A stretch of 38,258 nucleotides of DNA from CAKSHC01 sp045594545. Lineage in GTDB: Bacteria > Bacillota > Clostridia > Oscillospirales > UMGS1783. The translations under genes and the position numbers were made by a program. Numbering within the stretch: the first letter of the stretch is position 1; the number at the start of each line of letters is the position of its first letter. The stretch spans positions 1 to 38,258 of the forward strand of contig JAZNYQ010000103.1 of assembly GCA_045594545.1 (NCBI GenBank), written 5' to 3'. Positions 24,706 through 32,690 of the stretch are shown in pieces. The notes beneath the pieces were generated by a model that saw nothing but the letters and a program-made list of their open reading frames with translations, searched no databases and had not been told where the DNA came from.

Positions 24706-25572
24706 TTATTTCTCTGTAGGTTTTGACTCTTTTTGCTTCTTGGATGATGAGAAATTGGCGGAAGCATTCAATACCTTGATTTGGTTCTTGGTATAGGCTC
24801 TTGCCGGACTATCCGGATCATCCGCACGCCGCACCTTTAAGATGCCACGAAGCAGATTCACCTCTACAACATACCCTTTATAATCCGGTGTCTCTACATA
24901 AGCACCCACACCCGGTGTGGACCGCGTCAGATCCTCATAGGCATCCTGCTCATATTTTAAGCAACACATCAACCGACCGCAAGTACCGGAAATTTTAGCC
25001 GGATTAAGAGAAAGCCCCTGCTCCTTGGCCATTTTAATGGATACCGGAACAAACTCGTCCAGAAATTGCGTACAACAAAACTCTTTTCCGCAAATTCCCA
25101 AGCCTCCCTGCATTTTGGCTTCATCACGGACTCCGATTTGACGCAATTCAATGCGCGTCTTAAAGCGCGCCGCCAAATCCTTCACCAACTCGCGAAAATC
25201 CACGCGACCTTCTGCAGTAAAATAGAAAAGCAGTTTATTTCCGTCAAATGTATATTCTACATCAACCAGCTTCATCTCCAGGCCATGCTCGGCAATTACT
25301 TGCTCGCAGACCGCCATCGTTTCTTTTTCCCGTGCTCGGTTTTTTTCTGCAGTTTCTACATCCTTTTCCGTAGCTAATCGCATAACTTTTTTCAATGGAG
25401 CCACAACGGTATTATCCTCCACCATCTTATTCTCCATAGCAACTTCGCCCATTTCAATGCCTCGTGCCGTTTTCACAATTACACGATCGCCCACCTTAAA
25501 CTTTAATCGATCCGGCGAGAAATAATAGGTCTTCCCTACTTTTTTAAATTTTATTCCAACTACTTCAGTCAA
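24706..25572 (-). CDS. ricT: PSP1-domain protein RicT (YaaT)
   Basis: A 288-residue cytoplasmic protein. In Bacillus RicT joins RicA and RicF in the Y-complex that guides mRNA processing by RNase Y and carries Fe-S clusters. The PSP1 core shows as GVRDEAKMQGGLGICGKEFC, then NPAKISGTCGRLMCCLKYEQ; both cysteine groups (CGxxxCC) that the family uses are intact. I choose the TTG at 25572: GGAGG is seven bases upstream and the start overlaps the holB stop as TTGA. An ATG at 25590 lies within the ribosome site region and is less likely. Neither RicA nor RicF is in the window. The C-terminus is a Ser/Lys-rich tail. Confidence 0.9.
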   Translation of the reverse strand: MTEVVGIKFKKVGKTYYFSPDRLKFKVGDRVIVKTARGIEMGEVAMENKMVEDNTVVAPLKKVMRLATEKDVETAEKNRAREKETMAVCEQVIAEHGLEMKLVDVEYTFDGNKLLFYFTAEGRVDFRELVKDLAARFKTRIELRQIGVRDEAKMQGGLGICGKEFCCTQFLDEFVPVSIKMAKEQGLSLNPAKISGTCGRLMCCLKYEQDAYEDLTRSTPGVGAYVETPDYKGYVVEVNLLRGILKVRRADDPDSPARAYTKNQIKVLNASANFSSSKKQKESKPTEK

Positions 25573-26354
25573 AAAAACGCCTCCAAACATTGTATTGAAA
25601 AATAGGCTGCACACAAACTGACATTGCCTGCGTTTTCCAATCGCATAGCGACATCCTGTGCAACATCATATAACGCCAGTGTCTTTTCGCATGAATCATC
25701 AGCACGCATCGCCCTTTCATTGAGCAGCTCAGTAAATTCTGATATGAATGCTTGTGCCTTACTGCGATCATTGCCAAAACCACGATCGATCGTTGCACAA
25801 ACGGATAATTCATCCCGCTCCATGCATGCCGTTAGCAGCGCCTGCGGCAATTCTCCAACAGAAACTGCTTTCCGCTCCTCTTTAAGAGTAAATTCAACCA
25901 CACGGGAACGAATCGTATCAATAATCCCTCTTCGATCCGATACCGCCAGAATAAAATAAACCCCTGTCGGTGGTTGCTCTAAAATCTTCAAAAAAGCATT
26001 TTGCGCCGACTCGGTCATCGTCTGCGCCTCATGTATGATGTAGACCTTGCGATCTCCGTCATTAGGCAAAACATGCGCATCCAATCGCATCTCACGAATC
26101 TGATCCACCTGGATGGATGCCTTGCCCACAATCGATATAATATCCGGATGAATATTCTTGACCGCCTTACGGCAATGCACACAACTCCCACAGGCGGGAT
26201 ACATCTTCTCCTGACAGACAATCGAAGCCGCAAGTTCCTTTGCCGCCTCTAACGCATTACCGGACACCAACATCATCGCATGAGGCACCTTGCCGGAACG
26301 AAACATCCGCTCAAGTATTCCTTTAAGCGCTTTATCGTTTTGTAATACCGACAT
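25569..26354 (-). CDS. holB: DNA polymerase III delta' subunit
   Basis: Clamp-loader subunit that opens the sliding clamp for loading on DNA. The 261-residue protein has the zinc-ribbon cysteines ACGSCVHC inside an otherwise non-functional nucleotide site (normal for delta'), then KVYIIHEAQTMTESAQNAFL and KILEQPP, the sensor loop and the TIRSRVVEF sequence. It is shorter than the 320-330 of B. subtilis, mainly in the C-terminal domain. The start overlaps the darA stop by one base (TGATG) and the stop overlaps ricT (TTGA), so darA-holB-ricT is one coupled unit. Confidence 0.92.
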   Translation of the reverse strand: MSVLQNDKALKGILERMFRSGKVPHAMMLVSGNALEAAKELAASIVCQEKMYPACGSCVHCRKAVKNIHPDIISIVGKASIQVDQIREMRLDAHVLPNDGDRKVYIIHEAQTMTESAQNAFLKILEQPPTGVYFILAVSDRRGIIDTIRSRVVEFTLKEERKAVSVGELPQALLTACMERDELSVCATIDRGFGNDRSKAQAFISEFTELLNERAMRADDSCEKTLALYDVAQDVAMRLENAGNVSLCAAYFSIQCLEAFF

Positions 26355-26677
26355 CAGAGCTTCTCAAATCTTTCCACATTCAACACAAGCACAGTGGCTC
26401 CGCCCACGGTCAATTCAACCGGATACGAAGAGAACATTCCGGCCGAATGGGCTGTGGATGCCGGCATGGCTTGTGTGCGTTTATGACTGTATTGCTGGAT
26501 AATGCTAATAATATCATCTACACGATCCTCATCCGCACCAATCATAAAAGTCGTATTTCCCGCCATGAGAAAGCCACCGGTCGTTGCCAGTTTTGTTACC
26601 TGCACGCCGTTTTTCGTCAAAGCTTTCATGACGTCATTACCGTCATCAGAATTTACAATAGCCAATATCAGTTTCAC
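26354..26677 (-). CDS. darA: Cyclic-di-AMP receptor DarA
   Basis: A 107-residue PII-like protein that binds c-di-AMP; the downstream partner is not well settled in any species. The family landmarks are MKLILAIVNSDDGNDVMKAL, KLATTGGFLMAGNTTFMIG, and the loop followed by PVELTVGGATVLVLNVERFE. The start is GTG at 26677, with CAGGGA upstream. It leads the holB-ricT unit from a strong promoter, as in Bacillus, where it follows tmk; here tmk is absent from the expected side. Confidence 0.93.
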   Translation of the reverse strand: MKLILAIVNSDDGNDVMKALTKNGVQVTKLATTGGFLMAGNTTFMIGADEDRVDDIISIIQQYSHKRTQAMPASTAHSAGMFSSYPVELTVGGATVLVLNVERFEKL

Positions 26678-26715
26678 AAAAATCCCTGCCTTCCGCGTGA
26701 TTATACATCTTTATT

Positions 26716-26745
26716 ATTATAACGGCATAATGCCTGTATTGTCAA
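26716..26745 (-). promoter_or_regulatory. Promoter of darA with palindromic spacer
   Basis: Consensus TTGACA (26740-26745) and TATAAT (26716-26721), 18-bp spacer. The spacer holds the palindrome GGCATTATGCC (26724-26734), a possible operator. The -35 box overlaps the apbE stop codon. Confidence 0.85.
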
Positions 26746-27803
26746 TATGACTTTGAATAATCACCATAGCCCGATGTATGAGTAATCTCACCCTTCGCAT
26801 CAATCCAGATCGCCTCCAGATTTGGCATATCCTCCGCCATTTGCATTGCAAGGGATGGCGGCAAGATGAACAATGTTGTTGCCATAAAATCCGCCGTCAT
26901 GGAATCCTCACAAATAACGGTAACGCTATTATAATAGGTTGTCGGCATCAGTGTTGCCGGATCAATGATATGATGATAACGCTTTCCGTCAACCGTAAAA
27001 TACCGCTGATAATTACCGGCAGTTACTACCGCCTTATCCTGCACATAAACGGTATCCATAATATCGTTAGCCGATTGCGTGTCCGGATTTTGAATGCCGA
27101 TATTCCATCCGTTTTCATTATCCCGATCCTGCCCGACCGCGACGACATTACCGCCCGCATTGATAACAAAATCCTTATAACCATTCTCAACCAAATAGTT
27201 TTTTACCAGTTCGCAAGCATACCCTTTGGCAACCGCCCCCACATGAATACTCATTAGTGAATCCGATAAGAATACCGTACGATTGGCAGCATCCAATACA
27301 ATGCGATTAATGTCCATATACATGCCCGCCATGTTCAATTCTTTACGGCTTGGCAATCTTGCACTGTTTGGCTCTTTCGTTGCCAATTGACGATAATTTT
27401 CCCAAACCTGCAATACGGCGCCCATAGCAATATTGACCTTTCCACCGGTCTGACCGTACAATTCCTTACTTTTTTCTATTAACGAAAACAAGGCATCACT
27501 TACCGCAACCGGCTCGATACCGGCGTATTTGTTTATCGTATACACATTATTGACACCCTCATACTCGGCATAACTGTCAAATTGCCGATGGTAATACAAA
27601 AACTGTTCATGAACAAGCGCAACAAATTCGTTGAATTTTTCTTGATTTTCAGCATATCCGTATACGGTAATAACCGTATCAAAACAATCAAAAAAAGAAC
27701 TCGAATATTTTCTTGTGGTCGTTTTTGATGCACATCCGCCAACCGCTATCAACATTACCGCCAATAATAAGAGTGCTATTATTTTTTTGTATAATCCTTT
27801 CAT
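26742..27803 (-). CDS. apbE: FAD:protein FMN transferase (lipoprotein)
   Basis: Attaches FMN covalently to threonine of target flavoproteins such as subunits of Rnf or Nqr complexes. The 353-residue protein begins with a lipoprotein signal ending VGGC, so it is anchored outside the membrane. Family motifs are SFFDCFDTVITVYGYAE, VHVGAVAKGYACELV-like sequence (HVGAVAKGYACELV), NAGGNVVAVG, and HHIIDPATLMPT. AGGAAGGG lies ahead of the ATG. It is a single-gene unit with its own promoter. No Rnf gene is in the window, so its target is unknown. Confidence 0.93.
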   Translation of the reverse strand: MKGLYKKIIALLLLAVMLIAVGGCASKTTTRKYSSSFFDCFDTVITVYGYAENQEKFNEFVALVHEQFLYYHRQFDSYAEYEGVNNVYTINKYAGIEPVAVSDALFSLIEKSKELYGQTGGKVNIAMGAVLQVWENYRQLATKEPNSARLPSRKELNMAGMYMDINRIVLDAANRTVFLSDSLMSIHVGAVAKGYACELVKNYLVENGYKDFVINAGGNVVAVGQDRDNENGWNIGIQNPDTQSANDIMDTVYVQDKAVVTAGNYQRYFTVDGKRYHHIIDPATLMPTTYYNSVTVICEDSMTADFMATTLFILPPSLAMQMAEDMPNLEAIWIDAKGEITHTSGYGDYSKSY

Positions 27804-27831
27804 CGTATAACCCTTCCTATAATCTATCTAA

Positions 27832-27861
27832 ATAATACCATAATTTATTCGTTTAATTCAA
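27832..27861 (-). promoter_or_regulatory. Promoter of apbE
   Basis: TTGAAT (27856-27861), an 18-bp spacer, TATTAT (27832-27837), about 30 bases before the start codon. Confidence 0.7.
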
Positions 27862-27987
27862 TATGGATTTGTAATTTCGACAACTTTTTCCTTTGAAAAA
27901 GCCTATAATCAACATGGCAACGGAATATGGAAACATAGCCGAATTTATAAACTCATATTATGTAATAAAAAACAGGAGGTTCGTAAG

Positions 27988-28914
27988 ATGACAAATTATC
28001 AGCCGGAGGGGCAAATATCATCAACCATAGACTGGGACTCCATATTGCAACACCCATCCTCTCTTCAAGCTATTATTCAAAGCGGCGAAATCTTTGAAGC
28101 GAAAGCAATTGCCTGCGACAGCAACCATAATCTCCAAGTTGCGCTGGGCCACCATGTAGGACTCATGCCTCGAGAGGAATGCGCCATAGGAATTCGTAAC
28201 GGTGATGTGCGGGAGATCGCCATTATATCCCGTGTCAATCGTCCCGTATGTTTTAAGGTGATAGATTATCGTGAAAATTCCGAAGGAGAAATTACTCCCA
28301 TTTTGTCCCGCACCCGCGCACAGGAAGAAGCATTGGAATATCTGCTCAATAATAAACATTGCGGTGACATTATTAGCGCCACCGTTACTCACTTAGAGCC
28401 GTTTGGTGCATTTGTGGATATCGGTTGCGGCATCTCTTCCTTAATTGCCACTGCCAATCTATCGATTTCCCGCATCGATCACCCTCGGGCTCGCGTCCAT
28501 GTCGGACAACAAATTAAAGCGATCATTCGCGAAATTGACCGGGAAAACAAGCGCTTTTCGCTTTCTCAAAAAGAATTGTTGGGTACATGGGAAGAAAATG
28601 CCTCGCAGTTTGGAATCGGATGCACCGTTACCGGTATTGTTCGCAGCATTGAACCCTACGGCGTTTTTATTGAGCTGGCCCCAAACCTATCGGGATTGGC
28701 TGAATATTCCGGCAATTTGGACATCAACACCCAATGCGCGGTCTATATAAAAAATATTATTCCCGAACGCATGAAGATTAAATTATCGGTAATCAATGCC
28801 GCCAACGAAGCCGCAAAAGAATCCCCCTTGAAATACTATATCACTAGCGGCAGTCTGAAACGCTGGACCTATTCTCCGGCTAATTGTTCAAAAACCATTG
28901 AAACCGTGTTTTAA
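27988..28914 (+). CDS. S1 RNA-binding domain protein
   Basis: A 308-residue cytoplasmic protein with S1-type OB folds. Two are clear: about 122-195 (GDIISATVTHLEPFGAFVDI...FSLSQKELLG) and about 207-275 (GCTVTGIVRSIEPYGVFIEL...KIKLSVI). A less typical one lies at about 32-105. Such short S1-repeat proteins in Clostridia replace or accompany ribosomal protein S1 and may help mRNA binding or regulate translation. It is the only plus-strand gene between 16.5 and 38 kb. AGGAGGT lies seven bases before the ATG; a TATAAT is present at 27904-27909 without a strong -35. It ends at a bidirectional terminator. Confidence 0.88.
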   Translation: MTNYQPEGQISSTIDWDSILQHPSSLQAIIQSGEIFEAKAIACDSNHNLQVALGHHVGLMPREECAIGIRNGDVREIAIISRVNRPVCFKVIDYRENSEGEITPILSRTRAQEEALEYLLNNKHCGDIISATVTHLEPFGAFVDIGCGISSLIATANLSISRIDHPRARVHVGQQIKAIIREIDRENKRFSLSQKELLGTWEENASQFGIGCTVTGIVRSIEPYGVFIELAPNLSGLAEYSGNLDINTQCAVYIKNIIPERMKIKLSVINAANEAAKESPLKYYITSGSLKRWTYSPANCSKTIETVF

Positions 28915-28946
28915 AAAATGGATGCTCATGTGAGCATCCATTTTTT
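28913..28946. terminator. Shared bidirectional terminator
   Basis: The inverted repeat AAAAAATGGATGCTCA / TGAGCATCCATTTTTT separates the convergent S1-domain gene and the THUMP methyltransferase. T-runs are present in both directions. Confidence 0.92.
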
Positions 28947-28947
28947 C

Positions 28948-30063
28948 TTACCAATATTGATACAGACACGTTTTGATCATGCCGTTATATAATTTCCTCT
29001 TTTTGCTTACCTTTTGCCCATAATCCTTTTCAAAGGTTTCACTGGATGAAATTACATAAGAGCGACAATCCGGCTGAGAAGAAAATACCGTTCCCAACAG
29101 CTTAGTTTGGGCGCGAACCGATTGCATGTCTCCCATGCGTTCGCCATAAGGCGGATTGCAAATAATAACATTTCTTCGTCCTTGCGCCAACTGAAGATTC
29201 TTCACATCAGCGGTCTTCAGGGTGATTTTACCTGCAAAGCCTGCACGCTTTACATTTTCGGCGGCTATTTTTACCGTCCGAAGATCTATATCATATCCTA
29301 AAATTTCAAAAGGAATGCTGGATATTTTATCACGAGCCTCAGCGCGCGCCAAGTCAAATACCCCATCCGGCAACTGTGTCCAACTTTCCGCCGCGAAACT
29401 ACGCCCCAATCCCGGCGCCGTATTTGAAGCAAAAAGCGCCGCCTCAATGGCAAAAGTACCGCTTCCGCACATCGGATCACAAAACCGTTCCGCACGCCGA
29501 TATCGTGATATATCCACAATCGCCGCCGCCAACGTTTCCCGTATCGGCGCCTGATTGGAGATCGGGCGATAACCTCGCTTATGCAATCCCGCTCCGGATG
29601 TATCCAGCATGACTGTAACCTTATTATGAAAGATAGAAAACCGTATCTTGTGCTGCGGTCCCGTCTCGGCAAACCATCGGATCCCATAATGATCCGACAA
29701 ATGATTCACGATAGCCTTCTTGATGATCGCTTGACAATCGGGTACACTGTGAAGATCCGAGTTTAAACAATATCCGGTAACAGGAAATTCATCCTCCCTG
29801 CCGATCCAACGCTCCCAGCGCAATCGTTTTACCCCTTCAAACAACTCGTCAAAAGAGTGAGCAGAAAATTCACCTACAACAATGCAGACTCGCTCTGCTG
29901 TACGCAATAACAGATTGCATCGAGCTACATCTTCTACTGTCCCTACAAAGGCCACCCCACCGGTTTCTGCCTTCACTTGTTGAAGCCCCAAATGTTTCAA
30001 CTCGTTGGCTAGGATTCCCTCTATACCGAATAAGCAAGGGGCGTAATACTTAATTTCTTCCAT
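28948..30063 (-). CDS. THUMP-domain 23S rRNA guanine methyltransferase (RlmL-like)
   Basis: A 371-residue SAM-dependent RNA methyltransferase of the YpsC/RlmL-N type, expected to form m2G in 23S rRNA. It has an N-terminal ferredoxin-like and THUMP region (about 1-155), a linker with RGYRPISNQAPIRETLAAAI, then the SAM site DPMCGSGTFAIEAAL and the N2-guanine motif VIICNPPYGERMGD. It ends at the shared terminator and is the last gene of the lon-led operon. The start is either GTG at 30069 or ATG at 30063; I use the ATG. Confidence 0.9.
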   Translation of the reverse strand: MEEIKYYAPCLFGIEGILANELKHLGLQQVKAETGGVAFVGTVEDVARCNLLLRTAERVCIVVGEFSAHSFDELFEGVKRLRWERWIGREDEFPVTGYCLNSDLHSVPDCQAIIKKAIVNHLSDHYGIRWFAETGPQHKIRFSIFHNKVTVMLDTSGAGLHKRGYRPISNQAPIRETLAAAIVDISRYRRAERFCDPMCGSGTFAIEAALFASNTAPGLGRSFAAESWTQLPDGVFDLARAEARDKISSIPFEILGYDIDLRTVKIAAENVKRAGFAGKITLKTADVKNLQLAQGRRNVIICNPPYGERMGDMQSVRAQTKLLGTVFSSQPDCRSYVISSSETFEKDYGQKVSKKRKLYNGMIKTCLYQYW

Positions 30064-30086
30064 AGTCACCTATTATTATACATCCA

Positions 30087-31349
30087 TTAAATTCGGACAC
30101 CAACGCATCCGTCTTCCTCAACCGCTACAATTTTGACACGAATCAGTTCGTTGGATTTTCCTTGATCCGACGGAACCGAAACCGAAATATAATTCGGCGT
30201 CAACCCATGGATTTCATCCCCATGCTCTCGCTCTAACAACACCGTATATTCTTTTCCGATCGCATCCAAAAGAAATTGTTTGCGCCCTCTTTCGGACGCT
30301 TGGATCATTTGCCGACAACGTGCGTGTCGCACCGATTGGGAAATTTGCTCCATCTGCGCCGCTACCGTACCGGGACGAACTGAATAGGTAAAAACATGCA
30401 CTTTAGCAAACTCACATTTTTCAACAAAATTCATTGATTCAACAAACTCTTCTTCCGTTTCCCCGGGAAATCCCGTCATTACATCTGTAGTAATGGCACA
30501 GTTGGGAAAATACTGACGAAGCGCTTGTATTTCATGATAATACTGCTCAGGAGTATATTTACGATTCATGCGAGCTAATGTCGCTTTGCAACCGCTTTGT
30601 AGCGACAAATGAAAATGCGGACACAATTTATCCACAGCCGCCAATCTGGCAACTACCGGCGGTGTCAAATATCCGGGTTCCATCGACCCTAAGCGAATTC
30701 TCTCCAGTCCATCTATTCGGCTGATATGCTCAATCAGATCGGTCAGATCCTCCTTGTTATCGCGATCCCGACCGTATCGAGTCAAGTGAATGCCGGTCAA
30801 TATCACTTCCTTAAAGCCACAATCCACCAACCGGCGAACTTCCTTTTCAGCATCGGCAATCGGCTTGGAAGAGATCGGACCTCTGGCATAAGGGATAATA
30901 CAATAAGAACAAAAACTGTCACACCCATCCTGTACCTTTACCGTTGCTCGAGTACGATCGTGGGTTACATAATGAAAATGCGGGTTTTGTTCCTTTTTCA
31001 GGTTAACGCCATGCTCCGACAAATAAGCAACGATTTTGTCCACACATTGCTTTTTTTCTGTGTTGGGAACCAATAAATCCACACCCGACGGACATTCCTT
31101 TGCTATCTGCGCGTAACACCCGGTAATCACAACCACCGCATCCGGAGAATTGCGCCGAGCACGGGCGATCATCTTCCTCGATTTTGCTTCACTCTCGGCA
31201 GTCACACAACAGGTATTGATAATGCATAAATCCGCCTTTTCACCAAAAGGAACCATCTGCAAACCGTAATCCTGTAATTGTGCGGCAATGGTGCGAATTT
31301 CGTATTGGTTTACTTTGCACCCAAGCGCCGTAAAACTGTATGTTTTCAT
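30087..31349 (-). CDS. mtaB: tRNA t6A methylthiotransferase
   Basis: A radical-SAM enzyme that turns t6A37 of tRNA into ms2t6A. The 420-residue protein has the N-terminal UPF0004 domain with Fe-S cysteines (Cys11 in TALGCKVNQYE, NTCCVTAESEAKS, ITGCYAQ), the radical-SAM motif CDSFCSYC, and a C-terminal TRAM-like part. The VNQYE opening separates MtaB from MiaB and RimO, which carry other sequences there. It begins three bases after the stop of the FAH-family gene, so they are coupled. Confidence 0.94.
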   Translation of the reverse strand: MKTYSFTALGCKVNQYEIRTIAAQLQDYGLQMVPFGEKADLCIINTCCVTAESEAKSRKMIARARRNSPDAVVVITGCYAQIAKECPSGVDLLVPNTEKKQCVDKIVAYLSEHGVNLKKEQNPHFHYVTHDRTRATVKVQDGCDSFCSYCIIPYARGPISSKPIADAEKEVRRLVDCGFKEVILTGIHLTRYGRDRDNKEDLTDLIEHISRIDGLERIRLGSMEPGYLTPPVVARLAAVDKLCPHFHLSLQSGCKATLARMNRKYTPEQYYHEIQALRQYFPNCAITTDVMTGFPGETEEEFVESMNFVEKCEFAKVHVFTYSVRPGTVAAQMEQISQSVRHARCRQMIQASERGRKQFLLDAIGKEYTVLLEREHGDEIHGLTPNYISVSVPSDQGKSNELIRVKIVAVEEDGCVGVRI

Positions 31350-31352
31350 TCT

Positions 31353-32117
31353 TTATTCATCCACAACCGTATTTCGCAATGTTCCGATCCCATCAATCGT
31401 AATTTCCACAACATCTCCATGCACCATCGGACCAACCCCTTCCGGTGTTCCCGTCGTGAGAATATCGCCCGGCTCTAACGTTGTAAAACGAGTCACAAAC
31501 TCAAAGATCTCCCCTAACGGAAAAATAAATTTCTCCGTATTGGAGTTCTGCACGATCTTACCATTCAGTCTTGTTTGAATATTGGCACATTCCGGATCGA
31601 TCTCATCGGTGATCACAGGACCAATGGGCGCAAAACTATCAAAACTTTTCCCTCTGGTCCATTGTCCGTCGGCATATTGCAGATCTCTCGCCGTTACATC
31701 GTTTAAGATCGTATACCCCAACACATACTCCCGATAATCGGCCGCCTTTACATTTCTGGCTCGTTTCTTGATTACAAGAGCCAATTCTCCCTCATAATCC
31801 ACACGTTCCGAAATGGAAGGACGAATGATATTTTCATTCGGGCCGATCACGCTGGTTGTCGGCTTCATGAAAATAATCGGTGATGTCGGTATTTTTGAGT
31901 CGAATTCCTGCACGTGCGCATAATAATTCTTTCCTACCGCCATAATCTTTCCGGGAATCACAGGTGCAAGAAAGGTAACTTCTGCGGGATCAAATTGACG
32001 GTCGGTTCGGGTGAATCCCTCAAACACATCGCCAACCGCTTCATATATCTTCCCATCCTCAATTAACACCTGAAAAATTTCAGCACCCTTTTTCACTCTG
32101 CCCGTAATCAACGTCAC
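31353..32117 (-). CDS. Fumarylacetoacetate hydrolase-family protein
   Basis: A 254-residue cytoplasmic enzyme of the FAH superfamily. These act as hydrolases, decarboxylases or isomerases on diketo or oxaloacetate-type acids. Markers are KIMAVGKNYYAHVQEF, DYEGELALVIKK, GYTILNDVTARDLQ and GDILTTGTPEGVGPM, including the metal ligands of the family. The start is GTG at 32117 with AAGGAG close upstream; it overlaps the end of engB by 38 bases. The operon setting offers no pathway clue, and its natural substrate is not known; oxaloacetate keto-enol tautomerase or decarboxylase activity has been described for such stand-alone members. Confidence 0.85.
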   Translation of the reverse strand: MTLITGRVKKGAEIFQVLIEDGKIYEAVGDVFEGFTRTDRQFDPAEVTFLAPVIPGKIMAVGKNYYAHVQEFDSKIPTSPIIFMKPTTSVIGPNENIIRPSISERVDYEGELALVIKKRARNVKAADYREYVLGYTILNDVTARDLQYADGQWTRGKSFDSFAPIGPVITDEIDPECANIQTRLNGKIVQNSNTEKFIFPLGEIFEFVTRFTTLEPGDILTTGTPEGVGPMVHGDVVEITIDGIGTLRNTVVDE

Positions 32118-32688
32118 ACCGCTCCTTTATAATATCCATAAGCAACGACACTCCTTCCCCTTTCAAGGAAGAAAACGGAATAATGTTCGCCTCAATATCC
32201 AATTCATCGGCAATCATGGCACAATTCTTTTGTATGGCCGTCTTGGATAGCTTATCGCTCTTAGAGGCACAGATCATAAAGTCAAACCCCAATTGACACA
32301 AATAATCCACCATCTGCCGATCCTCTTTGCTGGGCGCATGGCGTATATCCACCAACATGACCACCAACCGAATATCCCGACCTGCCGCAAAATAATCATC
32401 GATCAAGAGGCGCCACTTTTCACGGTCGGCAAACCCAACCTTAGCAAAACCATAACCAGGCAGGTCTGTCAGATACATTTTCTTGTCCACACAATAATAA
32501 TTGATGCTTCTCGTCTTACCTGGGCTGGCGCTTACTCTGGCTAAACTCTTGCGTCCCAGCAGCTTGTTAAGCATGGACGATTTCCCAACATTTGAGCGTC
32601 CGACAAAGACGATCTCAGGCAACTGGATCGGATAATCCCCCGGTTTATATGCGGTTTTCTTCAATTCCACATTATGAAAATTAATCAT
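32080..32688 (-). CDS. engB: Ribosome-assembly GTPase EngB (YsxC)
   Basis: A 202-residue GTPase of the TrmE-Era-EngA-YihA class, needed for late assembly of the 50S subunit. G1 is GRSNVGKSS, the Thr region follows, G3 is DLPGYGFAKV, and G4 is ASKSDK, with the normal length. Two starts are possible: ATG at 32688, or TTG at 32694 overlapping the lon stop as TTGA; both have weak ribosome sites, so the gene is probably coupled to lon. The lon-engB order is common in Firmicutes and adds support. Confidence 0.93.
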   Translation of the reverse strand: MINFHNVELKKTAYKPGDYPIQLPEIVFVGRSNVGKSSMLNKLLGRKSLARVSASPGKTRSINYYCVDKKMYLTDLPGYGFAKVGFADREKWRLLIDDYFAAGRDIRLVVMLVDIRHAPSKEDRQMVDYLCQLGFDFMICASKSDKLSKTAIQKNCAMIADELDIEANIIPFSSLKGEGVSLLMDIIKERCDVDYGQSEKGC

Positions 32689-32690
32689 AT

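Noticed and set aside
24639..24767. A longer ferredoxin start
   Set aside because: The extension overlaps the ricT end, has no ribosome site and would add 43 residues not seen in such ferredoxins.
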